A DNA stretch of 64,000 nt, taken from assembly GCF_004364645.1 (NCBI RefSeq), contig NZ_SOAW01000001.1:1860001-1924000 (forward strand), written 5' to 3'. Each line of letters begins with the position of its first letter. Positions within the stretch are counted from its first letter, which is position 1. The DNA comes from Naumannella halotolerans (GTDB lineage Bacteria; Actinomycetota; Actinomycetes; Propionibacteriales; Propionibacteriaceae). Both the position numbers and the translations under genes were made by a program. Below are positions 25,634 through 38,219 of the stretch, in pieces. The notes under the pieces were generated by a model. The model was not told where the DNA came from. It saw nothing but the letters and a program-made list of their open reading frames with translations, and did no database searches.

Positions 25634-27334
25634 TCAGGCCACCGAGCAGACCGGCTCGCTCTCGGACTCCTCGGGCTCGGTCGAGGCATCGCCGGCCGAG
25701 CTGTCGCTGCTCTGTTCGGCCTCCGAGCCTTCCGACCCCGAGCTGTCCGACCCCGAGCCTTCCGATCCCGCGCTGTCCGACCCCGAGCTGTCCGACCCCG
25801 AGCCTTCCGATCCCGCGCTGTCCGACCCCGAGCTGTCCGAACTGTCGGGCTCGCTCGATTCCGGCTCGGCCGGGGTCGACTCGGGCTCGGCCGATTCCGC
25901 CTCCGGCGCCTCGCTTCCGCCCTCGGCCGGTGCCGGGGTGGCAGGCTGATCGGCCGCCTCGGCCTTGGCGATCTCGTCGGCGACCAGGGTCCGGATGGCC
26001 GGCAGGTCCGGATCGGCCGGGGTCACCTTCGGCGGGACCAGGGCGAGGGTCTGCAGATCGTGGTCACGGGCCTTCAGCGCCAGCTCGGCCATGTTGTTCA
26101 CCTCGGCGGTCGGGATGTCGGTGTGCACGATTCCCTGTCCGGCATTGGCGATGTCGGTGAACCGGGTGACCACGGTCAGCGGGTCCAGCTGCTTCAGCAT
26201 CGCGTTCATCACGCACTTCTGCCGTTCCATCCGTTCGTAGTCACTGCTCTCCGCCCGCGACCGGGCCACCCACAAGGCATCCTCACCGTTCAGCGTGATG
26301 TTCTCCCCCGGCTCGATGTAGCGGCTGATCGGGGCTGCGCCACCGCCCACCGGGACGGCCTTGTTCAGATTGAGTCGGATGCCGCCGACGGCGTCGACCA
26401 GGTTCTCGAACCCGGCCAGATCGACCATCGCGTAGTAGTTGATCTGCAGACCGACCAGTTCCCCGACCACTTCCCGCATGGCCTGCAGACCGGGATCGCC
26501 CTTGGACTCGTCGTAGAGACCGGGATGGACCTCGGTGGCCTCGGTGTAGATGCCGTTGATCATGCATTGTTCTTCGGCGCACTCGAAGCCGTTGGGATAG
26601 AACTGCTTCAGCGGTGAGGAATCCGGGAACGGGGCCCCCTGCAGGTTCCGCGGGATCGAGATCAGCACCGAACGGCCGGTCTCGGCATCGATGCTGGCCA
26701 CGCTGATCGAATCCGGTCGCAACCCCACCCGGTCGTCACCGTTGTCGGCACCCAGCAACATGACGTTGATCCGGCCCGCACTGTGCTCGACCTGACCACC
26801 ACCGGCGAAGACCGAGGACAGCAACGCACCCTGCGCCCAGACGGTACGGGCGGTGCCGATCGAGCCGACCATACAGGCGAGGATCAGCACCAGCCCGAGC
26901 AGGGCGAAACCGGGTCGGTGTTTGCGCGCCAGTTCCGGCGGACGCGAGATCCGCCAGGCGTCGGCGAACAGGAGAGCCCAGCCGAAACCGGCGGCGACGA
27001 CCAGCAGGCAGAGCAGAGCGGTCACCGGCCAGAAGGCGATGATGGCCACAGTCGTGCCCCGGAACAGGGTCAGCCCGACGAGCAGCAGCGCGATCAGCGC
27101 GAGCATCCCCAGCCAGCAACGGATGGCCAACAGGCCCAGCCGTCGCTCACCGGCGACCAACTGGGCCGAACCGGGCACGAGAAGGGTCGCCAGCAACCGG
27201 CCGAGACCTCGACGTAGGCGCAGACGCTCGGTGACGGCCTCGGCCTGACTGCTGGGCGGGCGGCCGACGGGGGTTCGACGTTCGCGGTAAGTGGACCGCG
27301 CAGAGGTCCGCGGACGACTCTCGGAAATGCTCAC
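25634..27334 (-). CDS. LytR-CpsA-Psr (LCP) family cell-wall ligase, multi-TM with a Ser/Asp/Glu-rich tail
   Basis: This 566-aa protein starts at GTG 27334 (SISESRPRTSARS), with a GGCGGAG ribosome site. Residues ~50-190 hold about four hydrophobic helices, more than the usual single TM. The LCP domain follows: NVMLLGADNGDD, RPDSISVASIDAETGRSVLISIPRNLQG (with the conserved Arg), then NYYAMVDLAGFENLVDAVGGIRLNL and DALWVARSRAESSDYERMERQKCVMNAML. LCP enzymes attach teichoic-acid or arabinogalactan-like glycans to peptidoglycan outside the membrane. The last ~90 residues are repetitive Ser/Asp/Gly/Glu, ending in SEPVCSVA. It is divergent from the second LCP gene (about 300 bp between starts). Confidence 0.93.
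   Translation of the reverse strand: MSISESRPRTSARSTYRERRTPVGRPPSSQAEAVTERLRLRRGLGRLLATLLVPGSAQLVAGERRLGLLAIRCWLGMLALIALLLVGLTLFRGTTVAIIAFWPVTALLCLLVVAAGFGWALLFADAWRISRPPELARKHRPGFALLGLVLILACMVGSIGTARTVWAQGALLSSVFAGGGQVEHSAGRINVMLLGADNGDDRVGLRPDSISVASIDAETGRSVLISIPRNLQGAPFPDSSPLKQFYPNGFECAEEQCMINGIYTEATEVHPGLYDESKGDPGLQAMREVVGELVGLQINYYAMVDLAGFENLVDAVGGIRLNLNKAVPVGGGAAPISRYIEPGENITLNGEDALWVARSRAESSDYERMERQKCVMNAMLKQLDPLTVVTRFTDIANAGQGIVHTDIPTAEVNNMAELALKARDHDLQTLALVPPKVTPADPDLPAIRTLVADEIAKAEAADQPATPAPAEGGSEAPEAESAEPESTPAEPESSEPDSSDSSGSDSAGSEGSGSDSSGSDSAGSEGSGSDSSGSEGSEAEQSSDSSAGDASTEPEESESEPVCSVA
25725..25840 (-). repeat. 45-bp tandem repeat in the LCP tail
   Basis: A 45-bp unit built of three related 15-mers (gagctgtccgacccc, gagccttccgatccc, gcgctgtccgacccc) occurs at 25740-25784 and again at 25785-25829, with partial copies on both sides. 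It encodes the GSDS/AGSEGSGSDS repeats at the LCP C-terminus, and its length is likely to vary between strains. Confidence 0.85.
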
Positions 27335-27635
27335 GCTCCGCCTCTCAGGTCTGGGGAAGACAGTGTCCGGGCGAGAGACACTGGGACTCAGTATGGAAGT
27401 CCGACCACGGGCTGCACCTGCTGCCACGCCGGTATCACCACCATCCCGGCGATGTTCCTCGCCCAGCGCGGCATCCCGCCGCTCGGCCTGGTGGCGGTCA
27501 CCCTGGTCGGCGGCTTCTTCGCCGCGGCCAGGCACAATCTGCGACAACCCGGCCGAGTCGGGCCATGGTCTCGAACCCGGTCCGCGGCGGCACTGGAAGC
27601 GGCGCCCCATGCCCGTGGCGGCTACCTTTGGGCCC

Positions 27636-28928
27636 ATGGCAGGCAACCCGCGTGACGAGGATCCGAGGAATCTCGACTGGCTCTATCGTCGAGACGACCA
27701 GGACGATGCCACCCGCCTGGACGCCGATTCCGGGCGCGAGCCGGACCGATCCTCCGAGGGACATCGACGGGCTTCCTTCGGCGAGGAACCCGGGCGACGG
27801 CGTGCCTCCTTCTCCGATCCCGGTGACCCGGCGCGCTCCCGGACCCGCTCGGGCCTACCGTCGGAGGCTGCGGCCCGCCCCGCCCGACCGACCCGACCGG
27901 CGGCCCCGCCGCCGGCACAACCCCCACCCCCACCGGCCCCACCGGCTTCCGCGCCGAGACCGCGCAAACGCCGCGGAAGGCATCCTGTTCGGCGGACGAT
28001 CCTGATGTTGCTGGTGGCCTGGCTGGCCTTCCTGATCGGTACGCCGCTGTACGCCTGGACCCAGACCATCCGGATCGAGGCCATGCCCGACGGTGAGCGT
28101 CCGGCCGATCAACCCGGCACCTTGTGGGTGCTGATCGGCTCCGACAGCCGCGACGACCTCAGCGAGGAGGAGAAGGCAGAGCTCAGCACCGGTGACAGCG
28201 AGGGCCAGCGGACCGACACGATCATGCTGCTGTACCGGCCCACCTTCGGCGATCCGGCACTGATCTCGGTCCCCCGCGACTCCTGGGTGGAGATCCCCGG
28301 GCACGGGAACAACAAGATCAACGCCGCCTTCGCCATCGGCGGTGCGCCGTTGCTGGTGGAGACGATCGAGCACAACACCGGCCTACGCGTGGACCACTTC
28401 GGTGAGATCGGGTTCAGCGGCTTCGCCGGCATGGTCGACGCCGTCGGCGGCATCGAGATCTGCCCCGAGGATGCGATCGAGGATCCGAAGGCCGGTCTGG
28501 ACATCGAGGCCGGCTGCCAGGAGGCCGACGGCGCCACCGCCCTGGGCTATGTCCGTACCCGGTACGAGGACCCGACCGGCGATCTCGGCCGGACTGCCCG
28601 GCAGCGCGAGGTGCTGGGCAAGATCGCCCGCAAGGTCGTCTCTCCGCTGACCTTGATCAACCCGTTGCGCTGGTGGGGCGTGAACATGGCTGCTGCCGGC
28701 TCCTTCGGTGTCGATGAGGACGCCGGCCCGTTCGGCATCGGCCTGCTGGGTGCCGCGCTGCTCGGCACCACCGGTGACGGACTGACGCTGATCGTACCGA
28801 TCAGCGATCCCGACTACCGCACCTCCGGTGGTGCCTCGGCGGTGCTGTGGGACGACGAGCAGGCGCAGGTGATGTTCGAGGCGATCGCCGACGGTGACAC
28901 CGCCGAGCTGGAACAGTTCAAGGAATGA
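27636..28928 (+). CDS. LytR-CpsA-Psr (LCP) family cell-wall ligase, single-TM
   Basis: This 430-aa protein starts at ATG 27636 (MAGNPRDEDPRNLDWLYRR). The first ~120 residues are a charged, proline-rich cytoplasmic region. One TM helix (ILMLLVAWLAFLIGTPLYAW) follows, then the extracellular LCP domain: TLWVLIGSDSRDDL, GQRTDTIMLLYRP, ALISVPRDSWVEIPGHGNNKINAAF, GFAGMVDAVGGIEICPEDA, and ALGYVRTRYEDPTGDLGRTARQREV with the conserved Arg residues. This is the canonical LCP arrangement, presumably ligating glycopolymer to peptidoglycan. The upstream gap to the other LCP start (27334) contains no recognisable gene. It is convergent with the acyl-CoA dehydrogenase gene. Confidence 0.94.
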   Translation: MAGNPRDEDPRNLDWLYRRDDQDDATRLDADSGREPDRSSEGHRRASFGEEPGRRRASFSDPGDPARSRTRSGLPSEAAARPARPTRPAAPPPAQPPPPPAPPASAPRPRKRRGRHPVRRTILMLLVAWLAFLIGTPLYAWTQTIRIEAMPDGERPADQPGTLWVLIGSDSRDDLSEEEKAELSTGDSEGQRTDTIMLLYRPTFGDPALISVPRDSWVEIPGHGNNKINAAFAIGGAPLLVETIEHNTGLRVDHFGEIGFSGFAGMVDAVGGIEICPEDAIEDPKAGLDIEAGCQEADGATALGYVRTRYEDPTGDLGRTARQREVLGKIARKVVSPLTLINPLRWWGVNMAAAGSFGVDEDAGPFGIGLLGAALLGTTGDGLTLIVPISDPDYRTSGGASAVLWDDEQAQVMFEAIADGDTAELEQFKE

Positions 28929-28946
28929 CGCCGGCCCGCCGGCGCC

Positions 28947-30116
28947 TCAGACCTTCGGCAGACCTGCCAACAACTGCCGGGCCATCACGATCCGCTGCAC
29001 CTGGTTCGTCCCCTCGTAGATCTGGGTGATCTTGGCATCGCGCATCATCCGCTCGACCGGGTAGTCCTTGGTGTAGCCGTAACCTCCCAGCAACTGCACC
29101 GCGTCGGTGGTGATCTCCATCGCCACATCGGAGGCGAAGCACTTGGCCGCGGCGCCGAAGTAGGTCAGGTCGGCATCCTTGCGCTCGGACTTGGCGGCGG
29201 CGACGTAGGTCAGCTGCCGGGCCGCCTCCAGCTTCATGCCCATGTCGGCGATCATGAACTGCAGTCCCTGGAAGTCGGCGATCGCCTTGCCGAACTGCTT
29301 GCGTTCCTGGACATAGCCGAGGGCGTAGTCGAGAGCGCCCTGGGCGACGCCGATGGCCTGGGCGGCGATCGTCACCCGGGTGTGGTCGAGGGTCTTCATG
29401 GCGGTACCGAAACCGGTTCCGGGCTCACCGATCAGCCTGTCGTCACCGACGAAGACCTTGTCGAGGTAGACCTCCCGGGTCGGCGATCCCTTGATCCCGA
29501 GCTTCTTCTCCGGGGCGCCGAAGCTGACCCCTTCGTCGGACTTGGCGACGACGAAGGCGCTGATGCCACGGGAGCGTGCGTCGGGATCGGTGACGGCGAA
29601 GACGGTGTAGTACCCCGATTCACCGGCATTGGTGATCCACCGCTTCACCCCGTTGAGCTCCCACCCGTCACCGCTGCGGGTGGCCCGGGTGGTCATCGAG
29701 GCAGCATCGGATCCGGCCTCGGGCTCGGACAGGCAGTAGGAGAACATCGCCTCACCGGCAGCCACCGGCGGCAGCACGGTCTTCTTCAGTTCCTCCGAGG
29801 CACTGATCAGCAGCGGCATGGTCCCCAGCTTGTTGACCGCCGGGATCAGCGAACTGGAGACGCAGGCACGGGCCACCTCCTCGATCACGATCACGGTGGC
29901 CAGGGCGTCGGCGCCGACGCCCCCGTACTCCTCCGGAATGTGCGGGGCATGGAAGTCGGCCTTGCGCAAGGCGTCATAGGAGGCCTGCGGGAACTCGGCG
30001 TTCTCGTCGACCTCGGCGGCGTTCGGCGCCACCTTGGCATCGCAGATCTCCCGCACGGCCTCGCGGAAAGCCTCGTGGTCCTCACTCGGGCGGTACATCT
30101 CGCTGAAATCACTCAC
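28947..30116 (-). CDS. Acyl-CoA dehydrogenase (FadE25-like)
   Basis: This 389-aa FAD enzyme of fatty-acid or branched-chain acyl-CoA beta-oxidation has the family signatures. There is YCLSEPEAGSDAASM (FAD/substrate site), WITNAGESGYYTVFA, RKQFGKAIADFQGLQFMIADM, and AVQLLGGYGYTKDYPVERMMRDAKITQIYEGTNQ, whose Glu in YEGTNQ is the expected catalytic base. The position (near purE/purK) and sequence fit M. tuberculosis fadE25. Start GTG 30116 lies only 5 bp from a 16-bp palindrome that contains a TACGCT -10-like hexamer 7 bp from the GTG. This suggests a leaderless transcript under direct repression; ATG 30098 is an alternative start. Confidence 0.93.
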   Translation of the reverse strand: MSDFSEMYRPSEDHEAFREAVREICDAKVAPNAAEVDENAEFPQASYDALRKADFHAPHIPEEYGGVGADALATVIVIEEVARACVSSSLIPAVNKLGTMPLLISASEELKKTVLPPVAAGEAMFSYCLSEPEAGSDAASMTTRATRSGDGWELNGVKRWITNAGESGYYTVFAVTDPDARSRGISAFVVAKSDEGVSFGAPEKKLGIKGSPTREVYLDKVFVGDDRLIGEPGTGFGTAMKTLDHTRVTIAAQAIGVAQGALDYALGYVQERKQFGKAIADFQGLQFMIADMGMKLEAARQLTYVAAAKSERKDADLTYFGAAAKCFASDVAMEITTDAVQLLGGYGYTKDYPVERMMRDAKITQIYEGTNQVQRIVMARQLLAGLPKV

Positions 30117-30120
30117 CCGG

Positions 30121-30136
30121 CTTAGCGTACGCTAAG
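30121..30136. promoter_or_regulatory. 16-bp perfect palindrome, acyl-CoA dehydrogenase operator, copy 1
   Basis: CTTAGCGTACGCTAAG is perfectly palindromic and lies directly upstream of the acyl-CoA dehydrogenase start. It overlaps a TACGCT -10-like sequence, so protein binding would block transcription. The same sequence with one mismatch occurs at 40683-40698 before the other acyl-CoA dehydrogenase unit. Confidence 0.8.
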
Positions 30137-30139
30137 CAC

Positions 30140-30616
30140 TCATCGGTGCACGACCTCGGTCCCGACGACCACCGGGTCGGGCAGGGTCTCCCAGTCGAGC
30201 CAGACGACGCGGACACTCACCTGCGAGCGGTAGCACTCGCGGTTCAGGTCCCGGGTCCGGGCAGTCACCCGGTCGCCGACGAGTTCGAACCCGAGCAACT
30301 CGGTGGTGCAGGCGTCGTACTGCCAGACCCAGACGAAACCGTCGGCCGGGTCGCGAGCCGACCAGTCGATCGGCTCGAGTCCCAGGTCGGCGTCGAGCCT
30401 GCTGAAATCGTCACGGTAGATCCCCGCCCAGGTGACCCAATGACCCATGGGTGTCGTGTCGGGAATCTCCGCCAGGATCTCCCCGACCGGCCTCCGACCG
30501 AGCAGTGAGGACGGGCGTATCGCAGCCACGACGACGGCGATCGCGATCACCACGACGACGGCGGCAAGGGCGACCGTCGGCCAGGCCGGTCGTGGCCGGG
30601 AGCGGTGCTCGCCCAT
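30140..30616 (-). CDS. Small single-pass membrane protein of unknown function
   Basis: This 158-aa protein has a basic N-terminus, one TM helix (TVALAAVVVVIAIAVVVAAI) and a ~120-residue exported domain with WVTWAGIYRDDF, DWSARDPADGFVWVWQYDACTTELLGF and RECYRSQVSVRVVWLDWE; two cysteines could pair. I do not recognise the family. It lies 6 bp after the EI24-domain gene on the same strand and is probably co-transcribed with it. The 23 bp to the next palindrome hold no gene. Confidence 0.7.
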   Translation of the reverse strand: MGEHRSRPRPAWPTVALAAVVVVIAIAVVVAAIRPSSLLGRRPVGEILAEIPDTTPMGHWVTWAGIYRDDFSRLDADLGLEPIDWSARDPADGFVWVWQYDACTTELLGFELVGDRVTARTRDLNRECYRSQVSVRVVWLDWETLPDPVVVGTEVVHR

Positions 30617-30622
30617 GGCCGT

Positions 30623-31417
30623 TCAGGCCCGCGGGCGGGCCGGACTCGGCGCCGCGGCGGCCGATGCGGTGGACAGGGTCCACGGCTCGGCGTGCAGTTT
30701 GCGGGTGAGCAAGACCCCTCCGGCTGCCGCAGCCGGGAAGGCGATCACCGAGACGAACGGGATCGCCAACAACCAGAAGGCCGGTACGCCGAAGCCCCAG
30801 ACCGCCAGCCGGTTGCTTTTCATCATGGCGCTCCGTTCCCGGAGCGTGCCGAGGCCTCGGGAGGCGGCCGGTTGGCCGACCAGTTCGAGCGCGATCAACC
30901 AGCCACCCACCAACGCATTGACCACCAGTCCGGCGGCCGTACCCACCGCCGGGACCAGGCCGAGGACGAACGCGAGCACGGTGCCGAGCAGGCTGAGCAC
31001 GACCACGATGATCGACTGTCCGATCGAACGCCCGACGCCGATCTCGACCGCCCTGCCGGCCGGGGCGCCACCGAGCTCGGTCTCCACTGCGGCGGCGATC
31101 CGCTCGTAGAACGGCCCGCCCAGCAACAAGGTGAGGGAGGAGAAGGCGACCACCAGCACAACCAGGATGCCGGCGAAGAGCAGGATCGAGGCCACCACCT
31201 GCACGGTGGTGTCGAGCCACGGCGCCCAGCCGGCGGCGAAACCGGTGAGTCGATCGGCCAGCGGCGGCACCCAGAAGAACATGCTGATCACGACCCCGAT
31301 CAGTAGCACCGAGGTGATCAGCGGCGGGATCGCCCCGAGCCCGAAGAGCTTGGGTCGGCGCAGGATCCACCCCGCGCCGCGCAGCAGGCAACTCAGGCCG
31401 GAACCGATCGCATTCAT
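30623..31417 (-). CDS. EI24/CysZ-domain membrane protein
   Basis: This 264-aa polytopic protein shows the EI24/CysZ fold layout. An N-terminal amphipathic start (GLSCLLRGAGWILRRPKLFGLGAIPPLI) is followed by long helices, including the FAGILVVLVVAFSSLTLLLGGPFYERIAAAVE motif common to the family, and a final pair of helices. CysZ transports sulfate; other EI24 members have unknown roles. The C-terminal ~25 residues are Ala/Ser/Pro-rich. It starts at ATG 31417, 78 bp downstream of purE on the same strand. Confidence 0.85.
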   Translation of the reverse strand: MNAIGSGLSCLLRGAGWILRRPKLFGLGAIPPLITSVLLIGVVISMFFWVPPLADRLTGFAAGWAPWLDTTVQVVASILLFAGILVVLVVAFSSLTLLLGGPFYERIAAAVETELGGAPAGRAVEIGVGRSIGQSIIVVVLSLLGTVLAFVLGLVPAVGTAAGLVVNALVGGWLIALELVGQPAASRGLGTLRERSAMMKSNRLAVWGFGVPAFWLLAIPFVSVIAFPAAAAGGVLLTRKLHAEPWTLSTASAAAAPSPARPRA

Positions 31418-31495
31418 GGTCGGAATCCTAGTGGCCGGCGGGGCGCTGGCCCCGGTGACGCCCGGCGGGCTGCAGCCAGGGGGAGGAACACGGAC

Positions 31496-31990
31496 TCAGG
31501 ACTGCTGCTCGCGTACCTTCGCGCCCTTGGCCTCGGCTGCCTGCCGCAGCTCGTCCTGGAAGTCGATCATGGCCGCGGTCAGTCCCGGATCACCGATGGC
31601 AAGCATCCTCACCGCCAGCAGACCTGCATTGCGGGCATTGCCGATCGACACCGTGGCGACCGGGACACCGGCCGGCATCTGTACGATCGACAGCAGCGAA
31701 TCCATTCCGTCGAGATACTTCAGCGGTACCGGGACACCGATCACCGGCAGCGGGGTGACGGCGGCCAGCATCCCCGGCAGATGGGCCGCTCCCCCGGCAC
31801 CGGCGATGATCACCTCGAGGCCCTGTTCGTGCGCGGTCCGGCCGTAGTCGATCATGGCGTCGGGCATCCGGTGGGCGGAGACCACATCGGCGGCGTAGTC
31901 GATACCGAACTCGGCCACGGCCTGTCCGGCGGCCTGCATCACCGGCCAGTCCGAGTCCGATCCCATGACGATCCCGACGCGAGCACCCAT
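31496..31990 (-). CDS. purE: N5-carboxyaminoimidazole ribonucleotide mutase
   Basis: This 164-aa class I PurE converts N5-CAIR to CAIR in de novo purine synthesis, after the ATP-dependent PurK step. The signatures [48 protein letters not shown] and [33 protein letters not shown] are complete. The cognate purK lies at 36876-38063; in this genome the two are separated by an inserted beta-galactosidase gene. Confidence 0.97.
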   Translation of the reverse strand: MGARVGIVMGSDSDWPVMQAAGQAVAEFGIDYAADVVSAHRMPDAMIDYGRTAHEQGLEVIIAGAGGAAHLPGMLAAVTPLPVIGVPVPLKYLDGMDSLLSIVQMPAGVPVATVSIGNARNAGLLAVRMLAIGDPGLTAAMIDFQDELRQAAEAKGAKVREQQS

Positions 31991-32142
31991 GCCGGAACCC
32001 TAGCGCGGACCTGCCGCCCCGGCCCCCGATCGACGGTCGTTGACAGGTTCGCCAGCATCCGGCTGTGACCGGGATCGACCACGGGCGGGAACGGGTCGCG
32101 CAACGGGACCGGTCGTGGCGCGAGCACCTCGACGTCCCACAT

Positions 32143-32158
32143 AGTGATCAGTGTCACG
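32143..32158. promoter_or_regulatory. CRP/GlxR-type operator upstream of the beta-galactosidase
   Basis: AGTGATCAGTGTCACG contains GTGA-N6-TCAC, the core of the cAMP-CRP family site (consensus TGTGA-N6-TCACA), with GTGA at 32144-32147 and TCAC at 32154-32157. It lies 113 bp upstream of the beta-galactosidase start, where catabolite control is plausible. It equally lies ~150 bp upstream of the divergent purE gene. Confidence 0.55.
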
Positions 32159-32162
32159 TTGA

Positions 32163-36572
<4,410 letters not shown>

Positions 36573-36615
36573 GACCGGACGCGAACGCCTCGACGGACGC
36601 GCCGACGGCATTCCC

Positions 36616-36653
36616 GTGCCCGGTGGGTGGCCGCCAGGTCACCCACCGGGCAC
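36616..36653. terminator. Strong hairpin downstream of the beta-galactosidase
   Basis: A perfect 14-bp stem (GTGCCCGGTGGGTG at 36616-36629 and its complement at 36640-36653) with a 10-nt loop lies 44 bp after the stop. No T-run follows, so if it acts as a terminator it does so without a U-tract, as is common in high-GC actinobacteria. Confidence 0.7.
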
Positions 36654-36683
36654 TGCCGCGTACCGACTCGTTAGTCTGCCCGG

Positions 36684-36869
36684 GTGAGATCGAGCAGATC
36701 CCCCGGGCTCTGGATCGCGACCGCGCTGCTGCTGGTCGCCTCCATCGTCCTGGCCAGCCTCAGCCGGGTGGTCGACAGCTATGCCGGGGCACTCTACGCA
36801 GGCGGCTTCCTGACCCTTTTCGCGGCCGCGATCGTGGGTTACAAGGCCTACAGCCGACCGACGAAGTAG
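36684..36869 (+). CDS. Small two-TM membrane protein of unknown function
   Basis: This 61-aa protein starts at GTG 36684. It has two hydrophobic segments (GLWIATALLLVASIVLASL and AGALYAGGFLTLFAAAIVGY) and a basic C-terminus (KAYSRPTK). It ends 6 bp from the end of purK, which is convergent. The hydrophobic pattern argues that it is real; no family is recognised. Confidence 0.6.
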   Translation: MRSSRSPGLWIATALLLVASIVLASLSRVVDSYAGALYAGGFLTLFAAAIVGYKAYSRPTK

Positions 36870-36875
36870 CGCCCC

Positions 36876-38063
36876 TCAGCCTCGTTCGGCCGGGTCGCCC
36901 ATCAGATATCCCGCAGCATGCCGGGCCCGCCGACGGACCGACGCAAGCTCCTCGCCGTAGGCATTGACATGGCCGACCTTGCGGCCCGGGCGCACCTGCT
37001 TGCCGTACAGCTCGACCCGCAGGTCCCGGTCCCGGGCGAAACAGTGCAGCAGTGCCGAGGGCAGGTCCGGTTCGTCACCACCGAGGATGTTACCCATCAC
37101 CGTCCAGGGCTCGCGGGCGCGGGGGTCACCGAGCGGCAGGTCGACCACTGCTCGTAGATGGTTCTCGAACTGTGAGGTGACTGCCCCGTCGATCGACCAA
37201 TGGCCGGTGTTGTGGGGGCGCATCGCCAGTTCGTTGACCACCACCGAACCGTCCTCGCGCTGCATCAGCTCCACCGCGAGGACCCCCACCACACCGAGCT
37301 CGTGGGCGATTTGCAGGGCGAGCTTCTGCGCACCGACGGCCTGCTTTTCGGTCAGTCCGGGGGCCGGTGTGGTGGTCTCCACACAGATGCCGTCGCGCTG
37401 CACCGATTCACTCACCGGGTAGGCCGCCGCCTGGCCCGAGGGCGAGCGGACCACCAGCGCACTCAACTCCCGGACGAACGGTACGAACTCCTCGGCGACG
37501 ATCCGTACCCCCGGCGTCAGGTTCGCAAACGGCTCAGCGGCCTGCGCGGCGGAGTCGAGCTTCCACACACCCTTGCCGTCGTACCCTCCGCGGGAGGTCT
37601 TGGCGATCAGCGGCCAGCCGTGGGCGTCGCCGAAGGCGATCAGGGCCTGCTCGTCGGCGACCACCTGCCAGCTGGGCACCGGCGCACCCATGGCCGTCAA
37701 CCGCTCCCGCATCACCGCCTTGTCCTGAGCATGCACCAGCGCATCCGGGCCGGGGCGCACCGCCGTACCGGCCTGCTCCAGCGAGCGCAGGATCTCGGTC
37801 GGTACGTGTTCGTGGTCGAAGGTGATCACATCGCAGCGGGCCGCGAAGGCCTGCACCGTCTCGGCATCGGTGTAGTCGCCTACGGTGACATCACCGACCA
37901 CCTGTGCCGCGCTGACGTCCGGGCCCTCGGCGAGCAGCCGTACCTGCAGCCCCAGCCGGATCGCGGCCGGATACATCATCCGGGCCAACTGGCCGCCGCC
38001 GATGATGCCGACGACGAACGGCCGCGGGGAGGTAGGCGGGGAATCGGGGTCTGTCGCGCTCAC
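36876..38063 (-). CDS. purK: N5-carboxyaminoimidazole ribonucleotide synthase
   Basis: This 395-aa ATP-grasp enzyme carboxylates AIR to N5-CAIR for de novo purine synthesis and works with PurE. The signatures are VGIIGGGQLARMMYPAAIRLGLQV (dinucleotide-like N-terminus), VITFDHEHVPTEIL, DKAVMRERL, PLIAKTSRGGYDGKGVWKL (ATP-grasp loop), VAEEFVPFVRELS and VELMQREDGSVVVNELAMRPHNTGHWSIDG. Start GTG 38063 (SATDPDSPP); TTG 38072 is an alternative. It is close to the family length (~370-400). Confidence 0.96.
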   Translation of the reverse strand: MSATDPDSPPTSPRPFVVGIIGGGQLARMMYPAAIRLGLQVRLLAEGPDVSAAQVVGDVTVGDYTDAETVQAFAARCDVITFDHEHVPTEILRSLEQAGTAVRPGPDALVHAQDKAVMRERLTAMGAPVPSWQVVADEQALIAFGDAHGWPLIAKTSRGGYDGKGVWKLDSAAQAAEPFANLTPGVRIVAEEFVPFVRELSALVVRSPSGQAAAYPVSESVQRDGICVETTTPAPGLTEKQAVGAQKLALQIAHELGVVGVLAVELMQREDGSVVVNELAMRPHNTGHWSIDGAVTSQFENHLRAVVDLPLGDPRAREPWTVMGNILGGDEPDLPSALLHCFARDRDLRVELYGKQVRPGRKVGHVNAYGEELASVRRRARHAAGYLMGDPAERG

Positions 38064-38219
38064 ATCGACCAACGCTAGTGGACAGCCACGTCACCGGTTG
38101 ACCGTCGGCGGGATCCCGGTCCGGAACGAACGACACCGCCGAGGTGGCCCACGATCGACGAATCGTCCCCGAAAACACCGAAAAATCGATCTGGCGCCAC
38201 CCCAGCGGTGTTCGGCGGA

